Assembly: GCF_000967425.1 (NCBI RefSeq) | Contig: NZ_FO082820.1 | Coordinates: 3,193,501-3,257,500 of the forward strand | DNA from: Pseudorhizobium banfieldiae | GTDB taxonomy: Bacteria; Pseudomonadota; Alphaproteobacteria; Rhizobiales; Rhizobiaceae | Length of the DNA: 64,000 nucleotides | Reading direction: 5' to 3' | In this document: positions 26,693 through 36,260 of the stretch, in pieces | How positions within the stretch are numbered: the first letter of the stretch is position 1 | Layout of the letters: each line of letters starts with the position of its first letter | Notes under the pieces: generated by a model | Databases searched by the model: none | Seen by the model: only the letters and a program-made list of their open reading frames with translations | Told to the model about the DNA's origin: nothing | Translations under genes and position numbers: made by a program

Positions 26693-27781
26693 ATGAGCAA
26701 AGCATCTGAAATAGACATTGCATCCGTAACCAAGGTCTATGGCACCACCACCGCGGTGGAAGCCATCAGCCTCAAGATCCCTGGTGGGACCTATTGCTGT
26801 CTGCTCGGTCCTTCCGGATGCGGAAAGACCTCCACGCTCCGAATGATTGCCGGGCATGAGACGATCAGCAGCGGCGACGTTCGCCTCGGCACCATCGTGG
26901 TGACGGACCTCCCTCCGGCGCGGCGCGGAACGGCTATGATGTTCCAGTCCTACGCCCTCTTCCCCCATCTCGACCTGGTCGACAATGTCGCCTTCAGCCT
27001 CAAGATGAAGGGACTACCCAAGGTCGAACGCCGGGCGAAGGCGATGGAAATGCTCCAACTGATGGAGCTGCAAGCCTATGCGACACGTAAGCCAGCGCAG
27101 CTTTCCGGCGGGCAGCAGCAGCGTGTCGCGCTGGCACGTGCACTCATCACCAATCCTCAGGCACTCCTTCTCGACGAACCCCTTTCCGCGCTTGATCCCT
27201 TCCTCAAGGTTCGGATGCGGGCCGAACTGAAGAAGCTTCAGACGTCGCTGGGGATTACCTTCGTTCACGTGACACACAGTCAGGAAGAGGCGATGGCGCT
27301 CGCCGACCTGATCGTCGTGATGAACGATGGCCGGATCGAACAGGCCGCACCGCCACGGACGGTCTTTGAGCAGCCGGCGACCGCATTCGTCGCCAGGTTC
27401 ATGGGCGACCACAACGTCATCTCCGGGCGCATCACCGACCGCCGGAACGGAGTCATGACCATTGCTGTCCCACAGGGTGGCACGTTCGTCGCCGGGGACA
27501 ACAGGATGCCCTTCAGCGACACGGCGGATCTCGCCATCCGCACCGATCGCGTCCGGATCGGAACTGAGGACATAAACGGCCTCGGCTTCACGGGCTCGGT
27601 GAGCAACATCGAGTACCGCGGTGCCTCGGTAAAGCTCACCGTCGCCGGCGCCGGTCTGGAGGATTTCACCATCCTGCTTCGTGACCGGGATTTCTTCGCC
27701 AATCCCATCCGCGTCGGCGAAGCACTGCCTCTTTGCTGGGGAAAGGAGGACGTCATCGTCCTCGGACGCACTCAGCACTGA
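26693..27781 (+). CDS. ABC transporter ATPase (PotA type)
   Basis: 362 residues from ATG 26693 with AGGGGAA before it; the longer open frame to 26555 reads as non-coding. Walker A LGPSGCGKTSTLRMIAG near 42, signature LSGGQQQRVALARAL near 140, Walker B LLLDEPLSALD near 160, then a TOBE domain with the VRIGTED segment. It resembles spermidine/putrescine and thiamine-type import ATPases. It opens an operon with a binding protein, two permeases and an Asp/Glu-racemase-like gene. Confidence 0.93.
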   Translation: MSKASEIDIASVTKVYGTTTAVEAISLKIPGGTYCCLLGPSGCGKTSTLRMIAGHETISSGDVRLGTIVVTDLPPARRGTAMMFQSYALFPHLDLVDNVAFSLKMKGLPKVERRAKAMEMLQLMELQAYATRKPAQLSGGQQQRVALARALITNPQALLLDEPLSALDPFLKVRMRAELKKLQTSLGITFVHVTHSQEEAMALADLIVVMNDGRIEQAAPPRTVFEQPATAFVARFMGDHNVISGRITDRRNGVMTIAVPQGGTFVAGDNRMPFSDTADLAIRTDRVRIGTEDINGLGFTGSVSNIEYRGASVKLTVAGAGLEDFTILLRDRDFFANPIRVGEALPLCWGKEDVIVLGRTQH

Positions 27782-27828
27782 CTTCACAGAAAAAGAAAAA
27801 CGGCCACCGCCAACAGAGGAGAAGAAAA

Positions 27829-29121
27829 ATGACCACCACTCAGTACGCAGAGAAAAAAGGCATCTCCCGACGCGCCCTTCTCAAGACGGGTGCAGCAGCA
27901 GCAGGCCTGGCAGCAGGCTCGGGGGCCATCACCGGTTTCCCGACCATCTGGGCCCAGTCCAACATCACCCTTCGTCAGTTCGGAACCGGCGTCTCGAACA
28001 TCAATGCAATCGCCGAGCAGTGCAAAAAGGACCTTGGCATCACGCTTGAGATGACGGCGACGGATTCTGACGCCGCCGCGCAGCGCGCCGTGACCCAGCC
28101 AAACTCCTACGACATCGCCGACATCGAATACTGGATCCTGAAGAAGGTCTATCCGACCGGTGTGATCCAGCCCATGGAAACCGCGAAGCTGAAATACTAC
28201 GACAAGGTCGTGCCGCTCTTCAAAAACGGCAAGCTCACCCCGGACAGCGTCATCGCGCAGGGAACGGCGCCGCACACCGTCGGCTATGTCGAGACCAAGG
28301 ACGCCAAGACCTTCGCTTCCGGCGAGACCGAGCTCTTCACCATGATGCCGACCATCTACAACGCCGATACGCTCGGCATCCGGCCTGATCTCGTCGGCCG
28401 TGAGATCACCACCTGGGCCGACATCATGGATCCGGCCTTCAAGGGCAAAACCTCGATCCTGAACATCCCTTCGATCGGAATCATGGACGCGGCGATGATC
28501 ATGGAAGCCATGGGCAACATCAAATATGCCGACAAGGGCAACATGACCAAGGAAGAGATCGACGCCACGATCGATTTCCTTATCAAGGCCAAGCAGGAGG
28601 GCCAGTTCCGCGCCTTCTGGAAGTCCTTCGACGAGTCGGTCAACCTCATGGCTTCGGGCGAAGTGGTGATCCAGTCCATGTGGTCGCCAGCCGTTGCCGC
28701 CGTCCGCTCCAAGGGGATCGCCTGCAAATACCAGCCGCTAAAGGAGGGTTACCGCTCCTGGGGTGGCGGCCTCGGTCTCGCCTCGCACCTGTCGGGCGCA
28801 CAGCTCGATGCGGCCTACGAGTACATTAACTGGTACACCTCGGGCTGGGTTGGCGGCTATCTCAACCGCCAGGGGTACTATTCCGCCTGCATGGATACCG
28901 CCAAGGAATACATGTCGGCTGACGAATGGGGCTACTGGATCGAAGGCAAGCCAGCTGCAGGTGATATCCTTTCCCCAGAAGGCAAGGTCATGGAAAAAGC
29001 CGGCGCCGTCCGTGACGGCGGCTCGTTCGAAGAGCGCATGGGCCACGTCGCCTGCTGGAACTCGGTGATGGACGAAGACCGCTACATGGTCCGCCGCTGG
29101 AACGAGTTCATCGCAGCTTGA
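27829..29121 (+). CDS. ABC transporter substrate-binding protein (PotD-like)
   Basis: 430-residue periplasmic receptor with a twin-arginine signal (ISRRALLKTGAAAAGLAAG, residues 10-28, cut near WAQS), so it may be exported folded through Tat. The fold and blocks such as NITLRQFGTGVSN, ADTLGIRPDLVG-like YNADTLGIRPDLVG and GAQLDAAYEYINWY match the spermidine/putrescine group. The ATG at 27829 has AGAGGAG before it. The ligand is unknown; the racemase gene in the operon suggests a hydantoin- or amino-acid-like compound. Confidence 0.9.
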   Translation: MTTTQYAEKKGISRRALLKTGAAAAGLAAGSGAITGFPTIWAQSNITLRQFGTGVSNINAIAEQCKKDLGITLEMTATDSDAAAQRAVTQPNSYDIADIEYWILKKVYPTGVIQPMETAKLKYYDKVVPLFKNGKLTPDSVIAQGTAPHTVGYVETKDAKTFASGETELFTMMPTIYNADTLGIRPDLVGREITTWADIMDPAFKGKTSILNIPSIGIMDAAMIMEAMGNIKYADKGNMTKEEIDATIDFLIKAKQEGQFRAFWKSFDESVNLMASGEVVIQSMWSPAVAAVRSKGIACKYQPLKEGYRSWGGGLGLASHLSGAQLDAAYEYINWYTSGWVGGYLNRQGYYSACMDTAKEYMSADEWGYWIEGKPAAGDILSPEGKVMEKAGAVRDGGSFEERMGHVACWNSVMDEDRYMVRRWNEFIAA

Positions 29122-29128
29122 TTACCTC

Positions 29129-29154
29129 GCGGCCGGTGCGAAGCTGCCGGCCGC
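29129..29154 (+). other. Intercistronic hairpin after the PotD-like gene
   Basis: GCGGCCGG and CCGGCCGC pair around a 10-base loop, seven bases after the binding-protein stop and before the first permease gene. No T-run. Same placement as the hairpins after the other binding-protein genes here. Confidence 0.55.
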
Positions 29155-29174
29155 CTCCTTGACGAGGACAACAC

Positions 29175-30092
29175 ATGGCGACGATCACCGCATCACAGGC
29201 AGCCTCGGCAAGAGCTGGCAGCAAGCCGGCGCGCCGGGTTGGATCGAGCGGCAGGCTGGTTTCCTACCTGCAGGCGACACCGCTTGCCCTCATCCTCGGT
29301 GGCTTTCTGCTGCTGCCGATCCTGATGATCGGCGTGGTCAGTTTCTGGGACTACGACTTCGCGGCCATGTACCCCGACTTCGTCACGTTCAACTATACGG
29401 AGACGCTGGGGTCCTGGGTGACGTGGAAGACCTACCTCAACACCCTGAAATTTGCCTTCCTGGTCTGGGCCATCACCCTCTTCGTCGGCTTCTGGGTGGC
29501 CTACTTCCTCGCCTTCCATGTCAGAAGCGCAGCCATGCAGATGGTGCTCTTCCTCCTCTGCACCGTGCCCTTCCTGACCTCGAACATCATCCGGATGATC
29601 TCCTGGATCCCGGTCCTCGGCCGGAACGGTCTGATCAACTCCGGCTTGATCAACACTGGCATCGTCAGCGAACCCGTCGAATGGCTTCTCTACTCGGACT
29701 TCGCGGTGGTGCTTGCGATGGTGCATCTCTACACGCTGTTCATGGTAACCCCCATTTTCAACACGCTCATGCGCATTGATCGGACGCTGTTGGAAGCCGC
29801 CCGCGATGCAGGCGCCAGCAGTTGGCAGACGCTGGTGAACGTCGTGCTTCCTCTCGCCAAACCCGGGATGGCGATCGGGACGATCTTCGTCGTCACCCTC
29901 GTGATGGCTGACTTCTCGACCGTGCAGGTCATGTCCGGAGGCCAGAGCGCATCCGTGGCCCTGATGATGAAGAACCAGATGTCGCTGCTTCAGTATCCTG
30001 CAGCCGCCGCGAATGCCGTGGTGCTGCTCGTCCTTGTTCTATTGATGGTGGCCGGCATCCTGCGCATTGTCGACATTCGCAAGGAGCTCTAG
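29175..30092 (+). CDS. ABC transporter permease (PotB type)
   Basis: 305 residues with six membrane segments and the EAA loop LLEAARDAGASSWQTLVNVVLPL near residue 205, typical for polyamine-type permeases. About 30 soluble residues precede the first segment. The next permease starts directly after its stop codon. It forms the channel with the PotC-type subunit. Confidence 0.93.
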   Translation: MATITASQAASARAGSKPARRVGSSGRLVSYLQATPLALILGGFLLLPILMIGVVSFWDYDFAAMYPDFVTFNYTETLGSWVTWKTYLNTLKFAFLVWAITLFVGFWVAYFLAFHVRSAAMQMVLFLLCTVPFLTSNIIRMISWIPVLGRNGLINSGLINTGIVSEPVEWLLYSDFAVVLAMVHLYTLFMVTPIFNTLMRIDRTLLEAARDAGASSWQTLVNVVLPLAKPGMAIGTIFVVTLVMADFSTVQVMSGGQSASVALMMKNQMSLLQYPAAAANAVVLLVLVLLMVAGILRIVDIRKEL

Positions 30093-30911
30093 ATGCAAAG
30101 AGAAGCCCGCTCCCGCGAATTCTACATCCTGGCGCTGTTCTTCGGACTGTTCGTCCTTTTTCTCTACGGACCGCTTTCGGCAATCCTGATCCTGTCCTTC
30201 CAGGGGCCCAATGGCGGTTTGACCTTTCCCCTGAACGGGGTCTCGCTGCGCTGGTTTGCCAACCTGTTCGAAACCCAGGCGGTGGGCGACTTCGGCGGCT
30301 CCTTCCGACGCTCGCTCACGCTGGGCCTCATGGTGATGGCGGCGACTGTCGTGGTTTCGCTGCTGGCGGGACTGGCTTTCCGGCGGCGTTTCTTCGGCGC
30401 CTCCGCTCTCTTCTACCTTGCCGTTGCGAGCCTGGTCGTTCCATCGATCATCATCTCTCTTGGGATCGGCGTTCTTTTTCAGCAACTGGGGCTTCAGCCG
30501 GCGTGGTATTCCTCCGCCTTCGGCGCCCACATGACCTGGACGCTGCCCTTCGGCGTGCTCATCATGTTTGCCGTCTTCAACCGATTCTCGCCCGTTTACG
30601 AAGAGGCTGCCCGTGATCTCGGCGCCTCCTCCTGGCAAACCTTCCGGCATGTGCTGCTGCCGATCATCGCCCCCAGCCTGATCGGCGTCGGCCTGTTTGG
30701 TTTCACCCTCTCCTATGACGAGTTCGCACGCACCCTGCTGGCGGCTGGCACCTACAACACCTTGCCGCTCGAGATCTACGCGATGACGACCAACGTGACG
30801 ACGCCAGTGCTCTATGCCCTCGGCACGGTAACCACCGCCTTCTCCTTCCTGGTCATTGTCGCAGCCGTCCTACTCATCCTTCGCCTCAACCGGAGGCGGC
30901 TCAAGGGCTGA
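30093..30911 (+). CDS. ABC transporter permease (PotC type)
   Basis: 272 residues, six membrane segments, EAA loop YEEAARDLGASSWQTFRHVLLPI near residue 170 and the conserved SYDEFARTLL block (SxDEF) near 208 seen in PotC. The ATG follows the upstream stop immediately, with AAGGAG inside the preceding gene. Works with the PotB-type subunit. Confidence 0.93.
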   Translation: MQREARSREFYILALFFGLFVLFLYGPLSAILILSFQGPNGGLTFPLNGVSLRWFANLFETQAVGDFGGSFRRSLTLGLMVMAATVVVSLLAGLAFRRRFFGASALFYLAVASLVVPSIIISLGIGVLFQQLGLQPAWYSSAFGAHMTWTLPFGVLIMFAVFNRFSPVYEEAARDLGASSWQTFRHVLLPIIAPSLIGVGLFGFTLSYDEFARTLLAAGTYNTLPLEIYAMTTNVTTPVLYALGTVTTAFSFLVIVAAVLLILRLNRRRLKG

Positions 30912-30919
30912 TCGTCCCC

Positions 30920-31669
30920 ATGCGCATTCTCATCGTCAATCCGAATACGACCGCGAGCATGACGGAGCGTATTGCAGCGGCAGCCGAAGCCGTCGCGGCA
31001 GCCGACACGGAGCTTCTTCCTGTCACGTCGAGCATGGGACCCGCCTCGATCGAGGGCTATTACGACGAAGCCCTGGCCGTCCCCGGACTGCTACAGGCAG
31101 TCCGGCTCGGCGAGCGAGACAGGGCTCAGGCCGCGATCATCGCTTGCTTCGACGATACGGGACTTGATGCAGCGCGCTGCGCAGCCGCGATCCCCGTGAT
31201 CGGCATCTGCGAGGCAGCCGTCGCGACGGCCTCCTTCATCGCCCAGCGCTTCACCGTTGTAACGACGATGGAACGATCAAGGCTGCCGCTGGAAGCGCTG
31301 ATGGATCGCTATGGCGTCGGTCGCCGTGCAACCGTTCGCGCCGCCGATATTCCCGTGCTCTCCTTGGAAGATCCTACCTCGTCGGCGCGCGAACGCTTGT
31401 GCCGCGAGATCGAGCGCGCACTGCGCGAAGACCGCGCTGAAGCCATCGTGCTCGGCTGTGCCGGCATGGCGGATTTGCCAAGGCAGTTGCAGGCCGAATA
31501 CGGCGTCCCCGTCGTCGACGGGGTCGCGGCCGCCGTCAAACAGGCAGAATGCCTTGTCACGCTGGGACTTACCACCGCCAAGCAAGGCGCTTATGCGTAT
31601 CCGCTTCAGAAGCGTTATGCCGGCATCCTCGAGTCATTTGCCCCGGTAAGCGGAGCATGCACCACGTGA
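30920..31669 (+). CDS. Asp/Glu/hydantoin racemase family protein
   Basis: 249 residues. The two catalytic cysteines of the family are present: IIACFDDTG near residue 75 and VLGCAGMADL near 180, and the start MRILIVNPNTTASMT is typical of hydantoin and allantoin racemases. It would interconvert enantiomers of a hydantoin- or amino-acid-like compound, matching its place after an ABC importer. Which substrate cannot be told. It overlaps the next gene by 13 bases. Confidence 0.88.
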   Translation: MRILIVNPNTTASMTERIAAAAEAVAAADTELLPVTSSMGPASIEGYYDEALAVPGLLQAVRLGERDRAQAAIIACFDDTGLDAARCAAAIPVIGICEAAVATASFIAQRFTVVTTMERSRLPLEALMDRYGVGRRATVRAADIPVLSLEDPTSSARERLCREIERALREDRAEAIVLGCAGMADLPRQLQAEYGVPVVDGVAAAVKQAECLVTLGLTTAKQGAYAYPLQKRYAGILESFAPVSGACTT

Positions 31670-32508
31670 ACGATTACTGTAACATTCGCCGGCTTACCTT
31701 TGAGGAGGTGGAGCTTCTGCTTGATTGGGCCCGAAAAGAAGGTTGGAACCCGGGATTGGCAGACGCTACCGCCTTCTACAACGCAGACCCGGCTGGCTTC
31801 ATAGGCTGCTTCAGCGACGACAGGCTGGTCGCAGGTATTTCAGCAGTCCGTTATACCGGGAACTTTGGCTTCATCGGACTCTATATCTGCCTTGAGAACT
31901 ATCGCGGTAGAGGCTTTGGCAAGCGCGTGTGGGACGCCGGCATGCATCTCTTGACGGGACGAATTGTCGGTCTGGACGGCGTTCCGGAGCAGCAGGAAAA
32001 TTACGCGCGAAAAGGTTTCGTGGAAGCCTACAAGACGATCCGCTGGAGCGGCAGGATTGATTTGCTCCGCCCCAGCACAGAAGCATGCTCTTCCATATCA
32101 CCACAAATGGTGCGTGAAATTGTTGCCTATGATGCGCAGAAGTTCCCTTGCGGAAGGGAAGCATTCCTTGGCGCGTGGCTCCAACCGCCGAGACAAGCGA
32201 TCGCGGTCGAGCATGACGGGGCGATTACAGGGTATGCGGTAGTCCGCCGTTGTCATCACGGCTGCAAGATCGGGCCGCTTTTCGCGGATAGCCTGGAAGA
32301 TGCCGAATGGTTGTTGAATGCTTGCGTCAACCTCGCCCCGAACGAGACCTTACACGTGGACGTTCCTGAAATGCAGACCGCGTTTTCACGCATCCTCGAA
32401 GGGCACGGCATGGCGCCGAGCTTCGCAACAGCGAGAATGTACAAGAATGGCAAGCCACGGCTTGATACCAATGGCGTCTTCGCCCTTACAACCCTTGAGT
32501 TGGGGTAG
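31657..32508 (+). CDS. GNAT-family N-acetyltransferase with C-terminal second domain
   Basis: 283 residues from ATG 31657, inside the end of the racemase gene. The N-terminal GNAT domain has the acetyl-CoA loop YRGRGFGKRVWD near residue 86 and then ENYARKGF near 115; a second acetyltransferase-like half (YitH/HolE type) with GYAVVRRCHHGCKIGPLFA near 190 follows. The acceptor is unknown. Its overlap suggests it belongs to the racemase operon and perhaps acetylates its product. Confidence 0.82.
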   Translation: MHHVNDYCNIRRLTFEEVELLLDWARKEGWNPGLADATAFYNADPAGFIGCFSDDRLVAGISAVRYTGNFGFIGLYICLENYRGRGFGKRVWDAGMHLLTGRIVGLDGVPEQQENYARKGFVEAYKTIRWSGRIDLLRPSTEACSSISPQMVREIVAYDAQKFPCGREAFLGAWLQPPRQAIAVEHDGAITGYAVVRRCHHGCKIGPLFADSLEDAEWLLNACVNLAPNETLHVDVPEMQTAFSRILEGHGMAPSFATARMYKNGKPRLDTNGVFALTTLELG

Positions 32509-33335
32509 TCTTCCGTGGGCAGGCAAAGGAAGCCAACATAATCGCCGCATCAAACCGGTGAACTATAGGAGCGGTCGTACTTGTTTTCCAAAAGTGGGTA
32601 TCGTGGCGAAGCGGACAACTGGGCGCTCCGTCGGTAGCGGACATTGCAGTGTTCGAGAGAATGCCACGTCCGCCTTGATGGCCAGTCGGGACCTCCGCAA
32701 AGGTAGTATCTACTAATAGACATCTCCTCCTGCAGCGCATCCTCCGCTATTAATTTGGCAATCAGTAGCTGCTTTGGGAGGAGCGGCAATAGTGTTTTTG
32801 CTTTCGTTCTGGTAGGTTGCCTTTTCGCTGTCATCGCCTGGTGTATTGTCGGCCGAACGTCCAAAAACGGGGAAGAACTCACGCAAGAGTCCCTGGACGA
32901 GGAACAGATGCGGCAACTACAATTAGCTGCCACTAAGGCCGAGGACAGAAAAGATCTGCCCGCAATGGCCTTAATAACCAACAAAACGGCAATCCACCCT
33001 GCACGTTCATCGCCCTATCAAAGGGTAGCGGCACTGGATCTGCCCACTTCTGATTGCAGAACTGATCACGAGAGACAGCGATCACCCTGTCGGCGACGCT
33101 CCCTCGATGCGATCAGGCAGGCAGCGCAATCCGGGTTAAGTGCTCCTTCTGCGGGGTCATCAACAGGGCTGGGAGCCGACTTCGCGGGACGACGTCCAAC
33201 GAGCCAGCAGCATAGCTAATCACGAAGGAGCCACTATAGATTCCGATCCTGGTCGTCGTGGCAGGTCATTCAATGCAGTGTTTGGACTCCGCTAACCTCG
33301 GCGGAAGGGCGGCCTATTCGGTCCGCCGTAACCTA
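32509..33335. other. Long stretch without a convincing gene
   Basis: About 830 bases between the acetyltransferase and the outer-membrane gene. One frame at 32755-33219 (separate entry) is the only candidate. Otherwise overlapping short frames on both strands, none with known similarity. Confidence 0.4.
32755..33219 (+). CDS. Doubtful small membrane protein
   Basis: A 154-codon frame with TTG start contains one clear hydrophobic segment (SVFAFVLVGCLFAVIAWCIVG, about residues 12-33) followed by a charged helix (GEELTQESLDEEQMRQLQL), which looks protein-like. The last 80 residues are rich in Arg, Ser and Pro and look like non-coding sequence. No ribosome site. I recognise no family; it may be a decayed or false gene. 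Confidence 0.25.
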   Translation: MAISSCFGRSGNSVFAFVLVGCLFAVIAWCIVGRTSKNGEELTQESLDEEQMRQLQLAATKAEDRKDLPAMALITNKTAIHPARSSPYQRVAALDLPTSDCRTDHERQRSPCRRRSLDAIRQAAQSGLSAPSAGSSTGLGADFAGRRPTSQQHS

Positions 33336-33358
33336 TTATTAAGCTTAATTGGTAATAT
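33336..33358. promoter_or_regulatory. AT-rich palindromic motif upstream of the TolC-like gene
   Basis: TTATTAAG, three bases, then AATTGGTAATAT. It includes the perfect 12-bp palindrome ATTAAGCTTAAT at 33338-33349. The same two blocks, one base apart, occur at 51487-51507 upstream of the LuxR gene. It stands about 80 bases before the outer-membrane gene, where an activator site or promoter would be. Confidence 0.45.
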
Positions 33359-33436
33359 AAATGAAACGCCTTGAGTTCCGGCGGGTCCCGATAACCATCG
33401 GGAGACAAATCTTGTTTGGCGGAACGCAGGCAGTAC

Positions 33437-34885
33437 ATGAAACCCATCCACTTAGCGGCACCTCTCGCTTTTCTTCTCCTTTCCGGCTGTGTCGTCGGAC
33501 CGGAGCATGCTGCGCCAGAAATCGCTCTCCCCGCGCAGTTCACGGAAGGGCCAGCCAGCAGCAATGGCGATGTGTCGGCGCACGCCTGGTGGACCGCCTT
33601 CAATGACAGCCGCCTTAACGGCTATGTCGAACAGGGCCTGTCTCAGAACCTGGACGTTCTTCAGGCGCTTGAACGGATCAACCAGGCCGAGGCTGCCGTG
33701 GTTCAGGCCGGCGCGGGCGCACTACCCGCACTCGACTTCGGAGCACAGGCGGAACGGAGCGGCACCAGAGACATCGGCGGCTCTCTGAGCCCGACCTCCA
33801 CCTCACCGCAAACGACGGTGGCCGGAGCTCTCGACGCGTCCTGGTTGCTGGATCTCTTCGGGCTGTATAAGCGGTCGCGGGAGAGCGCGCTTGCACAGCT
33901 CGATGCTTCCTATGCCAGCGTGGACGTGGCCCGGCTCACCCTGCTCTCCCAGGTCGTCGCCGCTTACATCGACGTCCGCTACTACCAGGAGCGTATGGCG
34001 CTCGCCCGGCAGAGCCTTTCCTCACGTCGAGAGACACTTGACCTGACGCGCCTTCAGCTTGAAGCCGGTGCAGCGTCGCGTCTGGATGTCGTTCAGGCTG
34101 AAGGTCTGGTCAACACCACACTCGCAGAGATCCCTAGGCTTGAAACGCAGTTCCGCAGTGCGACCCATCGGGTCGCCACGCTACTGGCTCTTCCGGCCTC
34201 CGCACTTCTGCCTGAACTGCAGAAGGGAGCTCGCCAGCCGGTGGCCCGTTTCAAGGCAAATGCTGGCGTACCGGCGGACCTCATTCGCAACCGACCCGAC
34301 ATTCGAGCAGCCGAACGGCAACTCGCAGCCGCCGTTGCCGAGATTGGAGTTGCCGAGGCACAACTCTACCCAGCCGTCACCCTAGGCGGCTCGATCCGCC
34401 CGTCTTATACGCGCATCAGCAGTGGCGAGAGCGGTATCTTATCGTGGTCGTTCGGGCCTGCCCTCTCCCTGCCGATCTTCGACGGCGGCGCTCTGAAAGC
34501 CAACGTAAGCGCATCGGAATCCATAGCACGCGAAGCCTATCTCGCGTGGAAGCAGACTGTTCTAGATGCTGTCGAGGAAGTCGAGAATGCTCTCGCCGCC
34601 GTGGCGAGGGACACCCGCATCGTCGCGGCCCTGCGCGATACCGTGCGCTCCTATGAGGAAGCGTTGGAGCTTGCCACCGCAAGTTATCGCGATGGCGCCT
34701 CGTCCCTGCTTGACGTTCTGGACGCCCAACGCCAGGTATCCACGGCTCAGGCGAACCTCGCAGAGGCTGTGCGGCAGATGGCCCAGGATTTCGTGTCGCT
34801 GAACATCGCTATCGGAGGTGGCTACGCCTATAGCCCTCCGACGGCCACCCTCCTCGCATCCGCCGCACCTATGCCAAGCAAATAA
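33437..34885 (+). CDS. TolC-like outer-membrane efflux lipoprotein (NodT/OprM type)
   Basis: 482 residues from ATG 33437. Lipoprotein signal HLAAPLAFLLLSGCVVGPEH with the lipobox LLSGC, cysteine near residue 17. Two repeated halves of the outer-membrane factor family follow: ARQSLSSRRETLDLTRLQL with LDVVQAEGLVN near 215, and TASYRDGASSLLDVLDAQRQ near 430; PADLIRNRPDIRAAERQL near 283 is the typical RND-partner segment. It is convergent with the type I secretion operon and could supply its outer-membrane channel, although OprM-type factors more often serve RND pumps, and no RND pump lies here. Confidence 0.88.
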   Translation: MKPIHLAAPLAFLLLSGCVVGPEHAAPEIALPAQFTEGPASSNGDVSAHAWWTAFNDSRLNGYVEQGLSQNLDVLQALERINQAEAAVVQAGAGALPALDFGAQAERSGTRDIGGSLSPTSTSPQTTVAGALDASWLLDLFGLYKRSRESALAQLDASYASVDVARLTLLSQVVAAYIDVRYYQERMALARQSLSSRRETLDLTRLQLEAGAASRLDVVQAEGLVNTTLAEIPRLETQFRSATHRVATLLALPASALLPELQKGARQPVARFKANAGVPADLIRNRPDIRAAERQLAAAVAEIGVAEAQLYPAVTLGGSIRPSYTRISSGESGILSWSFGPALSLPIFDGGALKANVSASESIAREAYLAWKQTVLDAVEEVENALAAVARDTRIVAALRDTVRSYEEALELATASYRDGASSLLDVLDAQRQVSTAQANLAEAVRQMAQDFVSLNIAIGGGYAYSPPTATLLASAAPMPSK

Positions 34886-34916
34886 GCGGCCACGGCGCGA
34901 ACTCCTCTGCCCCGAC

Positions 34917-36251
34917 CTATCGCTCCGTGAATGCCCGCGACATGCTGTCTGTAATCGGCTTGGCAAGATAATTGAAGAACGTTCGCGATTCCGTCTGGAC
35001 CATCACTTCAGCCGGCATGCCTGGCGTGGGACTGAAGCCATGAACCCGGGCCAATTCCTGGGAAGGCACATCGACGCGGGCGACATAGACGTCCTGGCTC
35101 GCCTCGCGGGCGTCCTGTAACGCGTCCGCCGAGACGTAGATGACCTTCCCGTTCAAAACCGGCGTTGTCCGCTGGTTCAGTGAGATGAGACGGACGGTTG
35201 CCGTCTGTCCCGCTCTCACGCGGTCGATCGAAGTGCGGGGGATCTGGACCTCGATGATAAGCGGCACGCCAGAGGGCAGGATCTCGAGGATTCCCTTCCC
35301 GCTCTCGATGACCCCGCCTGTCGTGTTGTAGTGAGTCCGTACCACGACGCCGGTCACCGGAGAATGAATTGTGGCCCGCTCCAAGACGTTTTCCGCCTGT
35401 GTAAGTTGCTCGCGCACCATGTCCCGCTCACTCTGAATATCCTGCAGGCGATCGAGAGCATCCTGCCTATATAACTGATGTGCCCTCTCCATTTCCTGCT
35501 TCGTCTTGACTATCTGGGCCTCGGTTTCCGCAACCTCCGCCTCCAGCCGCCCAATCTGCCCCGTCGCATCGGCCATGGCACGCTCCAAGGTTCGGACGTC
35601 GTTCGCGCGTATAACACCCTTCTTTTGCAGCAGCTTCTTGCTCTCATGTTCTGCCTTGAGCAAATTCAGTTGCTGCAGGTACGCATCCCTCTGACGCGAA
35701 TAACCTTTGGCCCTGAATCGAAGAGCCTCCATATTTTGCACCAACAAGGACAGCTCTCCCGAGAGTTTCACCTGCTGGGCCTTGAAATTGAGTTCCTGGC
35801 TCCGAAGGATGGAATTGACCTCGGAATCGTTGCGGTGGCCAGCGACGAGGGGCGGCGGCACATAGCGCCCCCCCTGTTCCGATTGCACCGTCAGCCGTGC
35901 TGCCGTGGCTTCCAGAAGGACCCGGCGCAGAAACAGCTCCCTGCTCTTGGCACGGGCCGCCGTCTCATCCAGAATTACGAGCGGTTGCCCCTCCACAACA
36001 CGATCGCCTTCTTTGACGAGAAGCTCGCGGATCACGCCGCCCTCCAGATGCTGAACGATCTTGTTGCGGCCTGTGGCGACGAAACTTCCTTGTGCGATCA
36101 CCGCAGCAGCGAGGGGCGCGGTCAGGGCCCATGTGCCAAACCCACCGAGGAACAGCGCCATCAGAAGCAAGCCGATCAGCGTCTGCTTCCAGATGGAGCG
36201 CGGAACTTCGGAATACCATTGAATGTCGTGAACTTTGGCGATGTCACTCAT
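34917..36251 (-). CDS. Type I secretion membrane-fusion protein (HlyD/PrsE family)
   Basis: 444 residues: one N-terminal membrane anchor (about 25-48), a lipoyl/biotin-like hairpin with EGGVIRELLVKEGDRVVEGQ near 80, a long coiled coil (residues about 130-290) and a C-terminal beta domain with SPVTGVVVRTHYNTTGGV and GMPAEVMVQTESRTFFNYL, the typical PrsE/HlyD tail. It bridges the inner-membrane exporter and the outer-membrane channel. Start ATG 36251, nine bases after the exporter gene. Confidence 0.92.
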   Translation of the reverse strand: MSDIAKVHDIQWYSEVPRSIWKQTLIGLLLMALFLGGFGTWALTAPLAAAVIAQGSFVATGRNKIVQHLEGGVIRELLVKEGDRVVEGQPLVILDETAARAKSRELFLRRVLLEATAARLTVQSEQGGRYVPPPLVAGHRNDSEVNSILRSQELNFKAQQVKLSGELSLLVQNMEALRFRAKGYSRQRDAYLQQLNLLKAEHESKKLLQKKGVIRANDVRTLERAMADATGQIGRLEAEVAETEAQIVKTKQEMERAHQLYRQDALDRLQDIQSERDMVREQLTQAENVLERATIHSPVTGVVVRTHYNTTGGVIESGKGILEILPSGVPLIIEVQIPRTSIDRVRAGQTATVRLISLNQRTTPVLNGKVIYVSADALQDAREASQDVYVARVDVPSQELARVHGFSPTPGMPAEVMVQTESRTFFNYLAKPITDSMSRAFTER

Positions 36252-36260
36252 GGCACTTTC

